Shown: positions 6,381 to 6,476 of the stretch, piece after piece
Layout: every line of letters begins with the position of its first letter
Position numbering within the stretch: the stretch's first letter is position 1
Notes under the pieces: generated by a model
The model's input: only the letters and a program-made list of their open reading frames with translations
Database searches by the model: none
What the model was told of the DNA's origin: nothing
Source: Bacteroidota bacterium
GTDB lineage: Bacteria; Bacteroidota; Bacteroidia; Bacteroidales; VadinHA17
Length of the DNA: 6,476 nucleotides
Assembly: GCA_030628785.1 (NCBI GenBank)
Contig: DAOVQI010000197.1
Coordinates: forward strand, 1 to 6,476
Direction: 5' to 3'
Translations under genes and position numbers: made by a program

Positions 6381-6476
6381 ATGGCATACAAAGATTTTTC
6401 AGAGATGCCTGAATGGCAAAAAGCATTTGCATTACTTTTAAAGATTTATGAAGTTACCAAAACATATCCTACAGAA
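6381..6476 (+). CDS. Four-helix-bundle protein (S23/IVP family), cut by the window edge
   Basis: Only the first 32 codons are present. They read MAYKDFSEMPEWQKAFALLL then KIYEVTKTYPTE, which matches the start of the four-helix-bundle family related to proteins encoded in 23S rRNA intervening sequences (pattern F..M.VWQKA..L...IY..T...P..E). Free-standing copies are common in Bacteroidota; the family is thought to form small helical oligomers, and its biological role is not settled. The start is the ATG at 6381, preceded by an A-rich stretch. It has its own likely promoter at 6265-6295. The family assignment rests on 32 residues, so the rest of the gene could still be broken. Confidence 0.75.
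   Translation, partial: MAYKDFSEMPEWQKAFALLLKIYEVTKTYPTE

Overview
The window looks like a stretch of chromosome from a member of the Bacteroidota, probably of the Bacteroidales/Marinilabiliales type. Three promoter-like sites match the Bacteroidota pattern (a TTT-type -33 box, 19-20 bp, then TAnnTTTG). Most starts lack a strong Shine-Dalgarno sequence, DNA between genes is AT-rich, and a TPR gene followed by ribH and divergent from recF is an arrangement I associate with this phylum. The phylum call rests on these signs and on protein resemblance from memory, not on a database search.

Layout. Positions 1-415 hold no gene I can defend. Positions 416-647 are a cluster of short hairpins ending in a REP-like structured element. 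Next comes a plus-strand two-gene operon: an ECF-type sigma factor (700-1263) and, 4 nt later, a small two-helix membrane protein (1268-1627), closed by a perfect 15-bp terminator hairpin. The minus strand then carries, from right to left: a membrane-anchored TPR protein (4440-3751) coupled to ribH (3747-3250), a terminator, a corrinoid adenosyltransferase (3153-2638), two hairpins, an unrecognised conserved-looking 203-residue protein (2403-1792), and another terminator that meets the sigma operon tail to tail. A repeat-filled interval (about 4530-5050) separates the divergent TPR/ribH and recF promoters. recF (5139-6248, plus) is followed by its own small interval with a hexamer repeat and the start of a four-helix-bundle protein gene cut by the window edge.

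Functions. ribH makes the lumazine precursor of riboflavin, the adenosyltransferase makes coenzyme B12, RecF acts in recombinational repair, and the sigma factor with its small membrane partner is probably a regulatory pair. The genes do not form one pathway. What is most unusual is between them: at least four families of short inverted or tandem repeats, some present at several sites in these 6.5 kb, including a hairpin core (ACGACT / AGTCGT) seen three times at or near the ends of minus-strand transcription units. I see no phage, CRISPR, toxin-antitoxin or clear novel defence system here.
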